NCBI RefSeq assembly: GCF_021018805.1
Contig: NC_086258.1
Location: 12,173,100-12,237,099, forward strand
Origin: Prinia subflava
Lineage: Eukaryota > Chordata > Aves > Passeriformes > Cisticolidae
Length of the DNA: 64,000 bases
Reading direction: 5' to 3'
Shown here: positions 29,059-39,400 of the stretch, in pieces
Layout of the letters: each line of letters begins with the position of its first letter
Numbering within the stretch: position 1 is the stretch's first letter
Program-made: the position numbers and the translations under genes
Notes under the pieces: generated by a model
The model's database searches: none
What the model saw: the letters and a program-made list of their open reading frames with translations, nothing else
Told to the model about the DNA's origin: nothing

Positions 29059-29656
29059 CTACTCACTGTCAGTTTGAGGCACCGGCTGGAATCCTGGTGA
29101 GTGATGGCTGCACTGCAAAGGGGAGGCTGAGGCTGAGTTTGGGGGATGCTCCAAGACCTGGGTGCTGGTGTGGGGTTTGCTGGCCCAGCTCCTTAATGAG
29201 GTGCTCAGAAGGAAGTGGGGGGACAGCCTGGGGTTGGGGAGGGCCCTTCGACGGGGGCAGGAGACAGAACTGAGTGAGGTGTTCAGGGAAAACACATCCT
29301 GTACTCGCGAGGGGTTGGTTTGGCTCAAACCCACCTGGCTGATTCCCCAGTGACCCCCAGATGTCAGAAAAATCACGTTTAGATTATGTTAGAAATAAAA
29401 ACTTCCTGACACAGCACAGGGAGGGCTCGCAGTGATGTCAGGGTTCTGATGGAGCAGCCATCTGCCCGGGACCACAGGACAGGCAATTCCTGGGAATCTC
29501 ATTAACACGGTGACACTCGGGTGCACACCTGCCCTGCTCGGGCTGTGCAGGGCACCGAGGGGAGGGAGGGCTCAACCTTCCCCTTCAGCACACTCTGAAA
29601 AGGAGGAACAGAGAGCCAAGGGCTGCCAGAGGGCCAGCAGGACTGAGGGGACAAAC

Positions 29657-29818
29657 GGAGATGGAGATGGAGATGGAGATGGAGATGGAGACGGAGATGG
29701 AGACGGAGACGGAGACGGAGACGGAGACGGAGACGGAGACGGAGACGGAGACGGAGATGGAGATGGAGATGGAGATGGAGATGGAGATGGAGATGGAGAT
29801 GATGGAGATAGATGGAGA
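29657..29818. repeat. Hexanucleotide microsatellite (GGAGAT/GGAGAC)n
   Basis: About 26 units. A central block of GGAGAC is flanked by GGAGAT on both sides, and the right end is interrupted. It is fully purine-rich on the + strand apart from the sixth base. False open frames of Gly-Asp or Met-Glu repeats result. Confidence 0.95.
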
Positions 29819-30325
29819 TGACTTCTTTAACGTGATCCTGGTCCTGCCTGGTCTCTCCTGCTCTGGCAGTGCCAGGAGAACTCAGTGACCACCTGGAGCA
29901 CATGGGGTTCGATTTTCTTTGGGAAACTCCAAGCATTTTCTCAGGGATTGTGACAAAAACCAGGACTGGTGCCATGACAGTGCCTCTGCTTCCTCCTCCC
30001 TGTGCTGGCCAGTGGTACATCCCACTCAAATGCACCAGGGATTCCAACCCTCCTTTATTTCTCCTCTCTCCTTGTCAGCAGAGTGGCTGAGGATGTGGCA
30101 GCTCTCGGTGACCCTGCAGTGCCGTGTTCCCCTCCCTGGGCAGTTATGCCGCCCTGCAGCACCTCCCTCCCCTGTCCCTCCCCGGCAGCCACCACACCCA
30201 CCGGGGTGGCATTTCGGGAGCAGGGAGAATGTCCCCAAGCTGGGAACACCGAGGGGCAGCTGGCCAGAGCTGTCCCTCAGTGCAGCTGCTGTCACTGCCT
30301 TGGACATCACTGCTCCAGCCACTGC

Positions 30326-30428
30326 TGCCCTGGCCGTCACTGCCCTGGCCGTCACTGCCCTGGGTTGTCCCTGTCCCGGGTTGTCACTGTCCCGGGTTGT
30401 CCCTGCCCCGGGTTGTCCCTGTCCCGGC
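30326..30428. repeat. 16-bp tandem repeat (cgggttgtccctgtcc) with a 15-bp relative
   Basis: Regular units start at 30361, 30377, 30393 and 30409; a related ccgtcactgccctgg pair precedes them. Confidence 0.85.
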
Positions 30429-30499
30429 CACCGCTGCCCGGTCCCCACCCTCCGTCCCCGTGCCGGGCGCGTGACCCGGCCGGGAGCGCTGGCGTGATG

Positions 30500-30620
30500 C
30501 CACGCTGGTAATTAAGAAGGAACCTAATGAAACTTCGAAAATAGCACAATTTCCTCCCCACACCTGCAGCCGAGCGGGGTGGATTACATAAGTTTTTGTT
30601 GCCACAGCAACTTCGCTCCA
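30500..30620. promoter_or_regulatory. Candidate regulatory island with RFX X-box
   Basis: GTTGCCACAGCAAC at 30598-30611 fits the RFX consensus (GTTGCC, two bases, AGCAAC). It is preceded by ggtaattaag and cacctgc (E-box). It lies 2.4 kb upstream of the BAIAP2 promoter. Binding is inferred from the motif. Confidence 0.4.
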
Positions 30621-31334
30621 CCCGGGGCTGGAGGTGGCCGGTGCCGCGTGTGCCGCCGCCCCGGGGAGGGCTGGCTCGGCGCTGGGGCCGCTGCCAGCCC
30701 CGGCGCTGCTGCCTGCTCATCCCACCGCTGTTCCCAGGCTGGCGTGGCGCTCCCCACGCTGCACCCACGCCCCCGCCGTGGATGGTCCCGCCTCGCAAAG
30801 GGCGCACGGAGAAGGCGCCGCGGGATGCAGGTAACCCACGGGGACTCTGGCACCATGGTTACCCTGGGCACGCTCCAGCTGCCGCCGAGCCCCGGGGAGT
30901 GAATCACCCTGACAAAAAGGCAGCGAGCAGCAACCAGGAGACAAAAAAATAAATAAAAAAAAAATAAATAAAGGCAGGCAATCAAAGCAAATGGTACGGC
31001 ACGAGGCAGCGGCAGGTTTTTCCTGCTGAGAATTCCCAGGGTGTTGGGGAGGCTGCGGGGCGGCAGCGCTGCCGCGGGTCGGGCACCGCTCCCGGCCGGG
31101 GCAGCACGGGCAGCCCCGGTGCCGCTCCAGCCCCGAGGGGACCACGGCAAGAGCCGGCGACAAGGATAATCCGCTCCGTGTGGCTCTGACTGTGGGGAAG
31201 TGAACTCCCTGGCTGCTTCCAGCCGTGGAACCGCTCTGGGAGCAGGGAGATAGGAGGGAGAAAGGCTTTCAGCACTCCAATTCTAGGGGATAAGGAGAAG
31301 CAGAGCATGGGAAGGAAGTGGAGCGGCTGTCTGC

Positions 31335-31560
31335 GAGCAGGCCTAGATGGGAGAGATTCTCTGAGGGCTGTCCCAAAAGGCCTCTTTTATTATCAGAAAT
31401 TACAAATCCTTTTATCTTCCTCACCAGAGGAACAGCTTGTTTGAATTGCTGGGCTGTCACACTGGAATTAGATGCAAGAACCCCCCACATCCATGACGTA
31501 GCGAAGAACTTACATAACGTAACTAAAAATAAGGTGATGGAGATGCAGAGAGAGGCACTC
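31335..31560. promoter_or_regulatory. Candidate regulatory island with MEF2 and CRE-like sites
   Basis: An AT-rich island with CTAAAAATAA at 31523-31532 (MEF2 consensus) and TGACGTA at 31494-31500 (CRE-like). It lies 1.3 kb upstream of the BAIAP2 CpG island. Function is inferred. Confidence 0.35.
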
Positions 31561-32869
31561 TACTCCTGGATGCTTGATCCTGGATCCTTCACCGGCGCTG
31601 GAAAGCCAGCGAGGTGCTGCTGTCTGGCTGAGGGAGCGGCGTCCCCACAGAGCCAGCTGTGCTCTGGCCACGTGGGCTGGAGAGGGAAGGTGGCACCGCG
31701 GTGTCCCCGCAGCCAAGCAGGCAGCCAGGCAGGGCAGTCCTGTTCCCAGTCCCTCTGGTCCCACAGCTGCTCCCTCTCCTCAGCCCCAGTGGGAAAGGGT
31801 TAACTGGTCACTCCAGAAGCACAAGAAAAATCCTTCTTGGGGGCTGTAAATTCTTTGCTGTGCCCTGCAGTGTGGAACCTCTGAGGCAGAAGCCAAAATG
31901 GGACCTAAATGCAGCCAGAGGGGGCAGCTGCTGTTGGTCCTTGCCAGGAGGGGAACAGCAACGGGAGGTTTGGGACCAAGGTATCGACCTGGGCTCCTTG
32001 TTCTCGGAACCGATGGATGTGATGGGAAATAACACGCTCAGCTGCTTAACTCTTTCACTGCTTCTCACAGCAGGGAGGAGGGGGAAGGCTCGGCCCACAG
32101 GCATGGCCTGGCCGTGAGGCCCCCTGTAACCATGGGTCACCCCACAGGGAAGGGCTGTCCCAGCAGGGAGGACAGTGGGGCAGGGGACACGGGTGGGGAC
32201 ACTGGCTCTAGGGCATGGGCTTGCTCCTCGTGCCCCTCAGGACCTAGGTGAGAGCCGCTGCCGTTGGCCTGAGGGATGGGAAGGATGGGGACGCGTGGCT
32301 GGGATGTCCCACAGGGACCTGACAGCCAGGAGCTCTGGCAGGAGCCTCCCATGGGAATCCTGGTTCTCCTGGCCGGTGGGACAGCCTGGGGACAGCCAGG
32401 TGGCAGGCAGGGGCTGCTCTCCCTCAGGCTGAGCATCCCAAGCCGCAGTCGTGGTGATGGCACATCCCACCTCTGCTGTCCTGGCCCCCCTGGGCAATGC
32501 ACATCTCCTTTTCCCAACACCCCACGAACCACAGGCTGCTCCTCCTTTTCCTTCTGCTGCTCCCCATCCGCTCCCCACAGCACAGCTGGGGACGGAGCAC
32601 AGCCCCAGAGCGGGGGCACAGCGGGGCCCGGCGTGTGGGGACAGCTCAGGGGCGTGGGCACAGCGAGAGCTGTGGGGATAGTGCGGGCTCTGGGCTCTGG
32701 GGTGAGCACGGCGGGAGGGCGGGGTAGGGAATCGGGTGGAGGACGGGCATGGAATGTGAGTGGGCCGTGGAATGGGGTACGGCACGGGAATGGCCATGGG
32801 GAATGGGCATGGGATGGGGCACGGGATGGGGCACGGGGGGCACAGCGCGGTGCATCCCCCTTGTCACTC

Positions 32870-33480
32870 CCAGCCCCGCACAGTCGGGGCGCGGAGCGCG
32901 GCACGGCCCGGCCCGGCTCCTCCTCGCAGGGCGGTGCGGGGCTGGCCGGGGCGGATCGGGGCGGATCGGGGCGGGCACGGCCTCCGGGAGCTGATAAAAG
33001 GCCCGGCGGCCGCCGCTCGGCGCTTTCCCCGCGCCCGGCTCCGCCCGCAGCCCGCAGCCCGCGCCGCCGCCCATGGTGCTGCCCGGCCCGCCCGGCATGG
33101 CCCGCTCCGAGGAGGTGCACCGCCTCACCGAGAATGTCTACAAGGTGGGTCCGCAACAGGTGCCCGGCGCCGCGTCCCGCCGTTTTTCTGTTCTTTGAGT
33201 TTTTGGAATTGTTGGATTTGCCCTGCCCTGGACGCGCGGGGGCAGAGCGGGCGCGGGCGGCGGCGCCGTCGGGGCCGCCCTGGGGATGTGCCCGGAGCCG
33301 GCCGGGGCGGCAGCGGCCGCGGGGCTCTGCCGGCACGGGGCACGGGGCGAGGGGCACCCCGAGCCCTCCCCGGGCACCCCCAGCTTGGCCGGGGGCAGCC
33401 GCGGGCACCGGGACCCGCGGGGGATGCCCGAGCCCGGGGTGGGCAGCGCTGTCCCCGCATCACCCCGGAGCCGCCGGCCC
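32870..33480 (+). promoter_or_regulatory. BAIAP2: BAIAP2 CpG-island promoter with GC boxes and a TATA-like element
   Basis: A dense CpG region surrounds the first BAIAP2 coding exon. Three ggggcgg boxes lie in a tandem of the 10-mer gcggatcggg at about 32948-32974. GATAAAAG at 32993-33000 resembles a TATA box and would place a start near 33025, about 50 to 75 nt before the two possible start codons. The promoter role is inferred from position and motifs. Confidence 0.7.
33073..33144 (+). CDS. BAIAP2: BAIAP2 exon 1 (two candidate start codons)
   Basis: From 33073 it reads [20 protein letters not shown] and NVYK; from 33097 it reads [16 protein letters not shown]. Human begins [18 protein letters not shown]. 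The second ATG has the better context (ggcATGG). The donor is gtgggt at 33145. Confidence 0.9.
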
Positions 33481-36400
33481 TCGCTGCTCTGCCACACGCC
33501 AGGGCCACCAGAGCCTTCCCCATCCCCTGGAGTTCTCCCCGTTTTTCCCCTTCTGCTTCTCTCCCCGTGTCCTGAGAAAATACAACAATTTATGTGGTTT
33601 AATTTCCCCCCGAAGGAAGCGGTTTCTGCTCTGCTGGGTCTTGAGACCAAGACTAATAAAACTGCTGTAGCCTAACGTGTAACGCAGGATGTCGTTTGTT
33701 AAACTGGGAAGCTTGCACGATTTCCTGTGATTTAAGGGCTTGGATTGAGTTACCTGAGAGCACAGAGCAGGGAAAAAAAATAGAAGAATGCAGAACAAAA
33801 AGTACCGAGGCAGTGAAGTTCTGAAGTCTTGGATTTGGAGATTGTGGGGTGTAACAGCTGCTCAGGCAGAGCTGTGGCACCCGAAATCCTGGCTGCTCTG
33901 AGTCTTGGTGACATTTTGCTGTGGTCTCTGGGCTCCCTCCCACCGTGCCAGGCAGCTCCTGTACCCGGACGTGCCACGGGTGCGGGCTGTCCTTGCTGTG
34001 GGGCAGAGCTGGCTCCGGGTGTTCCCAGTGTTTGTGCACTGGCACCGCCGGGCCCGCGGCTGCCTGGGCAAACAGGGCGAGCGCTGCTGGGGCCAGGGGC
34101 TGGGAGCAGCCCCAGCCGTGACTCAGGTGTTGTTTGAGGTGCGTAGTCCTCGAAGCACGGGGCTAATGACACGTTTGGGGAGCAGGTCACCGTCTCCCCG
34201 GACAGGGCGGTCGGTGCTGTCCCACCACGTGGAGCCTTCCCCGAGAACCGGGGCTGGGGCAGAGCCCCCGGCTGTGCCCGCCCCGTCGGTGCCCGCCTGG
34301 CACAAGGGCACAGGGCGGCCCCAGCAGCCAGAGGTGGCTCAGGAGGAGTCCCCAGGTCCCCATCAGTCAGTGAACGCCTCAGTTCCTGGGGATGCCAGTG
34401 GGAGCAGCCAGATGCAGGGAACGAGAAGATGGAACTGGTGAAGACCTCATGGGCTCACCCAAAACCAGCGTGTCGGTGCTGGGAGCTGCAGGAGGATGGT
34501 CCTGGCTCCGCTTGTGTTCCCCGTGGTGAGCAGAGGCTCCTCTGAAGCCAGCAATGCTTTTCCTGGCCTCTGGAGATGTGCGGCATGTGGTGCCTGCAGG
34601 AACCTGGCGTGTCCCTGTTCCATTGAGGACTTGAGCCTCCCCTGAGCCCAGCGGGACGGCTGGGGGCTCGGGGACTGGGGTCTCCTGGATCTCCTAAAGC
34701 TTGGCAGTCTCTCAATCCAAAACCAGCCCCAGCGCTTCAATCCCCCTTTCCCGGGTATTTTTTGTGGCCTGTGCAGGAGCCTGAACGCTGCCATGGCCAG
34801 GGGGAGACAATCCCCAGGAGAGCAGAGGGACGATGCCCCTGAGCCCCAGCCCTGGGGTCCCGGGGTGGTGACTGACCCCTGCTTTGTCTCAGGGCTTTGG
34901 CAGCAGCGGGAGCAGCAGCTCCCCGCGCCAGGACCCGCTCCGGCTTTCCCGAGGCGCTCTGCTCGGGAAGCCCATTGTCATGGTTTTCCAGAAGCAGCGC
35001 TCACCCTCGGAGTGACTGTGCTAATGAGCTGGTGGAGGAGCTGTCAGCCGCCCCCGAGCCGATGCTGCCACTACAGGCAGCTGCCTACACACGGGGAGTA
35101 ATTACAGAGGGAGACGGAGGCTGCTGGCACCTTCCACCAACGTAATCCCACCTTTGCCGGTGCTGATTCACTGGCAGGACCCCGGCGTAGCGGCGCAGCT
35201 GCCGGGCCGGGCCGTGCCGGGAGCCCCGGGCCGGGCTCGGAGGATGGGCAGCTCCCCCTGCGCCCTCCCCGCTCAGCCCTTGCTCCGGACCGGCTTTTTG
35301 CAGAAAGCGGGGACTGGCAATTCCTCCTTCCCCCGAAGACAGATCTGTCTCCTCCTGCCAGATGAGATTATTGCCGTTTACAGCCCAACCTCCATTTCAT
35401 CTTAAAGGCATTTTTTCATGCGGGAGATGGGTTTGCAGTTGTGTGCGCGTAGCTCCGCGTTTGAAGAGGTGTTTGCCTGACAACACCCCGAGCTCGAAGC
35501 TCAATTGTCGTGCAGGAACGTGGACAGAATTCCTGCGGGTGCTGTGCTCCCCACCAGCTGTAATCGATGTTCTGTGGTAGCACAGCCTCTGCTCCTCCTG
35601 TCCAGGCCCTATGGCAGCGATTCCCCCTCAGGTGCCTCAGCAGGGAGCTGCGGCTGGTTCGGTGTGTTGGGCACTGGAGGGATGTTGTGTGTGGCAGGGG
35701 AGGAAGGAGCCAGCCTGTGGCACCCCAAATTCCATGCCCTGTGCTCGCTGCTGTCTCTGCTCCCAGCCTGGAGGCTTCCTGCAGCCCAGCCGTGGGAGCT
35801 CTGTGTTCTGCACCCCGGGGCTCTGGGCACCCCAGGGTGGTGGCACCGCTCCCGTCCGTGGGACCGCGGCTCCGTGGTGGGCGCTGGCACTGCCAGGGGC
35901 TCTGAGCTGGGAGTGCTGCTCCCCTTTCAGACGGGGGGAGCATTCCTGGCCTCCCTGGAGAGCAGACATGTGCAGATGTTGTTCTCAGGTGTTGGGGAGC
36001 AGTAGCTGCTGTCTCCGCAGCCCCACGCTGCTCCCCGGGCTGCAGGCTCTGCCCTCCGGGCTCTGCTGTGCTGAGCTGCTCCTGGTTAAGGTTTCAGTGG
36101 TGCTGCTCGTGTTGCAGGGCAGGCACAGGGCTGCTCCCGGCTCCTCTGGGGCTGAGCCAGTGCCACATCCGTGGGGAGGGGACTGGGGGACCCTCCTGGC
36201 TCCTCAGGGGGATCCCAACCCCGAGGACTTGGGGCTGGCCCTGCCTTGCAGGGGTGGCCACTGGTGGGTACTGATGGGTGTTCCCAGAGTGCCGGGGTGC
36301 TCTGTGCCCTGTGTGCATCCCCAGCCCAGTTCTCTTCAACCCCAGACCCCGACACAAAGATGTTCAGAGCTCTGGCCCTGAGACTTGGGCCCCTCGTCCT

Positions 36401-39400
36401 CTGGCATGACAGCCAGGAGAAACTAAATGCCTTTAGATGGGGACTGGGTTTTCTCCCTGATTTTACCAGCTGGGCTCCTTCCTGACAGAAACTTGGCTCT
36501 TGAAACCCCCAGGGCTGCTCCTGATGGCGCTGGGCAGGACAAGCTGTGATGGAGGAGGCAGCACTGGGCTTTGCTGGGCATTAAATATTGATAGTGAAGT
36601 GATGAAAGGTGCTCCTGGAGCAGGGCTGACCCATTTAGACACAAAACTTCCTTCGAGCTGAGCTGCTCCTGCAGTGTGGCAGTGGAGACTCCCCTGGTGC
36701 TGCCCCTCCGCCTGCTCCCCATGGTCACCCAGGGCTGGGCCCAGGTCCCTGTGCAGTGTCAGTCCTGCAGGGAGCCACAAAATCCTTAGGAAGGTTGGAA
36801 AAACCCTCTGAGACCGTCAGATCCAACCATTCCCTCAGCACTGCCAAGGCCACTAAGCCACGTCCCCAGGTGCCACATCCATGTGGGATCTGAGCCCTTC
36901 CAGGGCTTGTCTGAGCAGGAGAAGCCTGAGCCACATCCACTTCCAGTTTGAGTAGGACTTAAACTTAGGATTTAGGAGCTGGGCTTCCACGATCCTTGCA
37001 GGTTCCTTCCAGCTGGGGATATTTTATTCTTTTCCATGATTCTAAACTCTTCCTTATGGGCTTGGAGCATCCTGGCTGTGGCTGGAGTGTGCTCAGAGGG
37101 GAGAAAAGGGGCCTTGTTTCTGTCGCCTCTTCCCCCACCAAATGGAGCAGGGCCGTGTCCTGGAGACCTTGTGCTTTGCATTAGTTTGATTTTTGGCAGC
37201 TGAATAAAGCCGTGCCAATCCCGGAGAGCTGAGTGGTATTACCCAGGGAATTCAGCGCAGTGGAACAAAGCAAAGCCCTTTCAACCCTTGGCTGCCAGGT
37301 TTTGTGTCTGTGTTTTTCTGAACCCTGCCCAGGCAGCCCGTGGAAGGCAAACAACCTGTGGGTGCTGCTGAGGGGGCAGAATCTGGGGAGAATGAGATTC
37401 ACTTTCACTGCCACCGTGTTACTGAACGTCTGCTTTGCTGCTGGTCCTGCAAACCTGGGTTCACCTCTGCTGTGGGGGACAGTCCTGCCAGAGCCCCTGA
37501 GCCCCCATGGAGGGGGACAAACCCTGTGCTACAGGGGAGCAGCTCCAGCACGTCCCTGGGTGTGAGGGGTGATGCTGCTGAGCCATTCCATGGCACAACC
37601 TGTTCATTTCCCACTGTTTCTCCTTGGCAGCTCTGGGGCTCTCACCTGGAGGGGGGTGCGAAGGCTCTGGAGTCACCTTCCCTTCCCACCCTGGGGTGAG
37701 AGGGAGGCTTGGCAAAGGCTATTTTTATCTCTGGAGTGAGGAGCCCTTTTCACCGCTCTCATCCTGCCAGGCTGTTTTTGTTGGAGGCTCCAGACAATGT
37801 TTTAAAAACATTCACTTTCAGCAAACTTCCTCCTGGGGGTTGGTGAATTTTATTTGGCCAGCACAGAGTCACCTTCCCGCTCCTTCAGCCGCTCCATGAG
37901 ACCCTTTGGGGGCTTTTATCTCTTTATTTGTTGCTCTAAAACGTCTCTTGTGGATCAGTGGGGAGCAGAACCTGCCCTGAGCAGTGCCGGGGCAGGGTTG
38001 TGCTTTGATTCCCTCTGGTTTGGGCAGGATGGGCTGAATTTTGGAGGATTCTTTGTCTGGGGACCCTGTTCCATCATTAATTCCCTCGGTTTCATGCTCA
38101 GGACGATGTGTTTACACGGGCACTGCTGAGAAAATCACACTATTTACATATCCCTGTGCACATCCACGTACACAAACACTGCTCTGAACCTGCAAACCGC
38201 CGAAAAATCTCCTCCCTGCAGAAACCCTGCCAACATTTCTGCTGCTTAAATATTGTTCAGCCTCAGCGTGCTCAGGCTGGGCTTGAGCGTGGTCGAGGCT
38301 GTGGCTGGGGATCTGCCAGCAGTGGGGCCGTGCCTGTCCCTGTCCTGGGCAGGGGAATTGTCCCAGTCCCTGTCCTGGGCAGGGGAATTGTCCCTGCCCT
38401 GGGCAGGGGAATTGTCCCTGTCCCTGCCCTGGGCAGTGATCCCACCCCTCCGGCCGCTCCGTGGGGTGACCCAGGTGGATTTTGGGCTGGAGTTGAACGT
38501 GATGTGGGCAGGATGGAGCAATCCTCCCCAGCGGTAATTAACTCTGTGCAATTGTCTCCTACACGCTGGAGAACACCTGGCTTGTTGCTACAGGTTCATT
38601 TTCTCCTTTCACGCTGAGCACATCCACCAAACTGCTCTGAGCTGCCCCAAAACAGCTTCCAGGGGCCCTGCGTGGTTGGCCTGCAGCCTTAATTAGCGGG
38701 GCAGCTCCTCATTAGCCTCGTCAATCATCTTCTGCCCTTTGCAGTTGTGGCTGGTGCTGTGAGGACCTGGGAGCTGCTGGGGACGGGCTTTGGGGACACT
38801 GCAGCCATCCTCAGGCTGCTGCTGTCAGCAGCCTGGAAGGATTAACAGGATTTCTCCTGAAATACCAGCAGCGGGGTGATGCCACCCTCTGACAGGTGCC
38901 CCACGCAGAGTCCTGCCCAGAGGAACCCAAAAAGGGCTGTCTGGACCAGCAAGGCTCTGGCTGAGCCCTGCACACGTGTGGAGAAAATTCAGCTGTCAGA
39001 CTCAAGGGCCGGGCAGCAGGAACTGGGATAAAAATGCCTCAGGCAGAAAATGAGCTTTATAGTGTTCGGGCAGCCTCATTTGAGGTGACAGATGCTTAAT
39101 CAGCTTATTCCCCGTAAGTGTCTGCCTGTCTTCCCTCCCCTGCCCGGGGTGGGGCTCTGCCGGCAGCCTGGGGGTGCAGAGCCCCGCTCGCAGCAGGAAT
39201 GCCCCTGCTCCATCCCTCCTCGGGGCCAGGCAGGCTCTGAGCTCCAGTTTCTGGTGGCACCTTGGCGGGAGAGTGTCCCCAAGGCGGGGCAGGGGATTCC
39301 AGCTCTGGGGCTGGAACTGGGCTCGATCCAGAGGCTCCTGAGTGGGGGCTGTGCCTGTCCCAGGGCTGGGGTCCGTGTCGGGGCGAGGGCCTGGCAGGGA

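Larger units (their letters stand above)
24296..32870. other. CHMP6-BAIAP2 intergenic region
   Basis: About 8.6 kb without any convincing protein-coding exon on either strand; open frames are GC-driven and lack family resemblance. It holds tandem arrays at 25935, 28177, 29657 and 30326, one antisense CR1 fragment, and AT-rich islands at 27535, 30500 and 31335. In mammals non-coding transcripts arise near the BAIAP2 promoter; none can be recognised here. Confidence 0.65.

Noticed and set aside
29502..30047. Gly-Asp and His-Leu repeat ORFs
   Set aside because: Translation of the GGAGAT/GGAGAC microsatellite; not a gene.
32137..33670. ORFs over 400 codons on both strands at the BAIAP2 CpG island
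   Set aside because: High GC removes stop codons; proline/arginine/glycine-rich content without domains, overlapping the true first exon in another frame.
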